Below are positions 62,993-64,000 of a DNA stretch of 64,000 nt, in pieces. The notes under the pieces were generated by a model. The model ran no database searches. It had not been told where the DNA came from and was given only the letters and a program-made list of their open reading frames with translations. The position numbers and the translations under genes are program-made. Numbering within the stretch: the first letter of the stretch is position 1; every line of letters begins with the position of its first letter. This DNA is from Chryseobacterium sp. MYb264 (GTDB lineage Bacteria > Bacteroidota > Bacteroidia > Flavobacteriales > Weeksellaceae): assembly GCF_035974275.1 (NCBI RefSeq), contig NZ_CP142422.1, positions 4,898,001 to 4,962,000 of the forward strand, given 5' to 3'.

Positions 62993-64000
62993 TTATTTGG
63001 TCTTTATAGAAATTTCGTTTTTACCTTCGTTTACTTTGATGTCTACATTTTTGCCTTTCATATGTTTAATGTTGCTTTTCATAGAATCAATTATCTGATC
63101 TGCCTGGTTGCTCGGAACTTTTTTCCCGTTAATAATGATGCTGTCGCTGTCGTCGTCATCAGAACTGTACTCAATCGTAGAACCATTTACGGTGATCTTG
63201 TTTTTTTCAATTCTTATGTTACCGTCTTCATCTCTGTCCTGATCATTATCGTTGATTCCGTCTCCGTTCAGATCTCCATCGAAATCAATTCCGTCTTTCT
63301 TTACAGGTATTACGATTGCTTTTGAAGGAATGACCAATTCATAATCAATATTATAATCTCTGAAACGGTGCTCGTAAGGATACTTGATGTAGTTTGGAAG
63401 AATGACTTTGTTGTTTACAATTTCTACCGGAATATTCACGTTTAGTGGAAGATTATATCCCTTCGCTTCTTTTTTAATAATTAAATAAGGTGTAGGAATA
63501 TTCGCTTTTCTGGTAACTTCTACATGTACCCAATCTCTTTTGTATACAGATACTTTATCAGAATAAAGATCATCATCATATCCTTTAAAGTTGGAAGGAA
63601 TCGTGATCTGTTTTACATCTACATACAAAGTATCAGATTTTGTACTGATCGCAATTTCTTCCGTATCTTCTTTATGGCCTTTCAGGAACATCTCTTTTTT
63701 CGCCATACTGAATCCGAAGTACGTACCCAAAGCAATCAGGGCAAGGAATAATGCGCCGATAACCCAACCTGTATTTCTTAATTTTGTTTTAGGTGAAATT
63801 AATTTAATACTTATCAATCCAAATAACATGGCGGGCAGTAAACTTCCTAATGTAATTAAGGCCATGATCACGTATTTCATGCTGTCATTATCGAAATAGA
63901 AATTCATTTCGCTGATCGGAGGGAAGTCACTGTCTGCGCCCATGAAACCGAACACTACAAAGACTCCGATTAAGCAAGAAATAGAGATGAATGCGAAGAT
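62993..64000 (-). CDS. PspC-domain-type membrane protein (5' part outside the window)
   Basis: The reading frame is open through the window edge at 64000, so only the C-terminal part (at least 335 residues) is seen. It has two or three membrane helices (about the first 85 residues, including MKYVIMALITLGSLLPAMLFGLI and GWVIGALFLALIALGTYFGF), then a beta-rich extracytoplasmic region, a Ca-site-like DFDGDLNGDGINDNDQDRD stretch, and a charged end. The layout, with SEMNFYFDN before the helices, matches long PspC-domain proteins of Chryseobacterium; the PspC domain itself would lie beyond the edge. Family call by recall of architecture. Confidence 0.7.
   Translation of the reverse strand: MFAFISISCLIGVFVVFGFMGADSDFPPISEMNFYFDNDSMKYVIMALITLGSLLPAMLFGLISIKLISPKTKLRNTGWVIGALFLALIALGTYFGFSMAKKEMFLKGHKEDTEEIAISTKSDTLYVDVKQITIPSNFKGYDDDLYSDKVSVYKRDWVHVEVTRKANIPTPYLIIKKEAKGYNLPLNVNIPVEIVNNKVILPNYIKYPYEHRFRDYNIDYELVIPSKAIVIPVKKDGIDFDGDLNGDGINDNDQDRDEDGNIRIEKNKITVNGSTIEYSSDDDDSDSIIINGKKVPSNQADQIIDSMKSNIKHMKGKNVDIKVNEGKNEISIKTK

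Overview
The window looks like chromosomal DNA of a flavobacterium (phylum Bacteroidota), most likely Chryseobacterium or a close relative. The evidence is AT-rich DNA, several matches to the Bacteroidota promoter (TTTG, about 19 nt, TAnnTTTG), few Shine-Dalgarno sequences, a Bat aerotolerance cluster, a SusC/SusD pair, a type IX secretion sorting domain, and gene families typical of Weeksellaceae. The genus assignment is inference. No rRNA, tRNA or CRISPR array was recognised.

Layout. 1-8.8 kb: MoxR ATPase, GNAT acetyltransferase, DUF58 protein and the Bat genes (two VWA proteins, TPR BatC, BatD), then MarC and a small membrane protein. 8.8-12.2 kb: two copies of a non-autonomous transposable element around an AraC-type protein and an isochorismate synthase. 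12.2-17.2 kb (minus strand): MgtE, a GT-C-like membrane protein, a metal/corrinoid-receptor-like protein, three tandem cysteine-knot-like peptides with double-glycine leaders, and an exported protein. 17.3-23.7 kb: rpsO, a FucP-type sugar permease, pnp, and a cold-shock-domain protein with a long structured leader. 23.8-31.4 kb (minus strand, accessory): two nucleotidyltransferases, a 15-unit 21-bp phased repeat array, an internally duplicated protein of unknown function, and a two-gene P-loop ATPase operon whose second protein carries ten TPR-like repeats and whose promoter lies inside paired dyad repeats. 31.7-37.3 kb: a very AT-rich orphan, a SusC/SusD pair and a SusD remnant. 37.7-42.6 kb: an alcohol/aldehyde oxidation module (AraC regulator, ALDH, Zn-ADH, DUF779). 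42.7-56.4 kb: DAACS symporter, CbpA/CbpM chaperone pair, YcxB-like protein, cystathionine beta-synthase-like enzyme, LolC/E-type permease divergent from NamZ-like DUF1343, DUF3575 and thioredoxin proteins, a T9SS cargo protein, and a TPR-HTH regulator. 56.4-60.8 kb: two repeat-expanded elements flanking a protein with three NUMOD4/degenerate-HNH modules. 60.9-64 kb: an orphan Phe-rich leader, hotdog thioesterase, acyltransferase, a possible 20-residue amphipathic peptide, and the 3' part of a PspC-type gene cut by the window end.

The strongest unexplained signals are these. (1) A repeat family with TIRs starting GGATCA; two copies have exact 8-bp target duplications, and an internal ~165-bp unit expands in tandem. 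(2) Three secreted cysteine-knot-like peptides. (3) The tandem ATPase operon with its dyad-embedded promoter. (4) The 21-bp (two helical turns) array. (5) The NUMOD4-triplicate protein framed by repeats, next to an exact 330-bp triplication.
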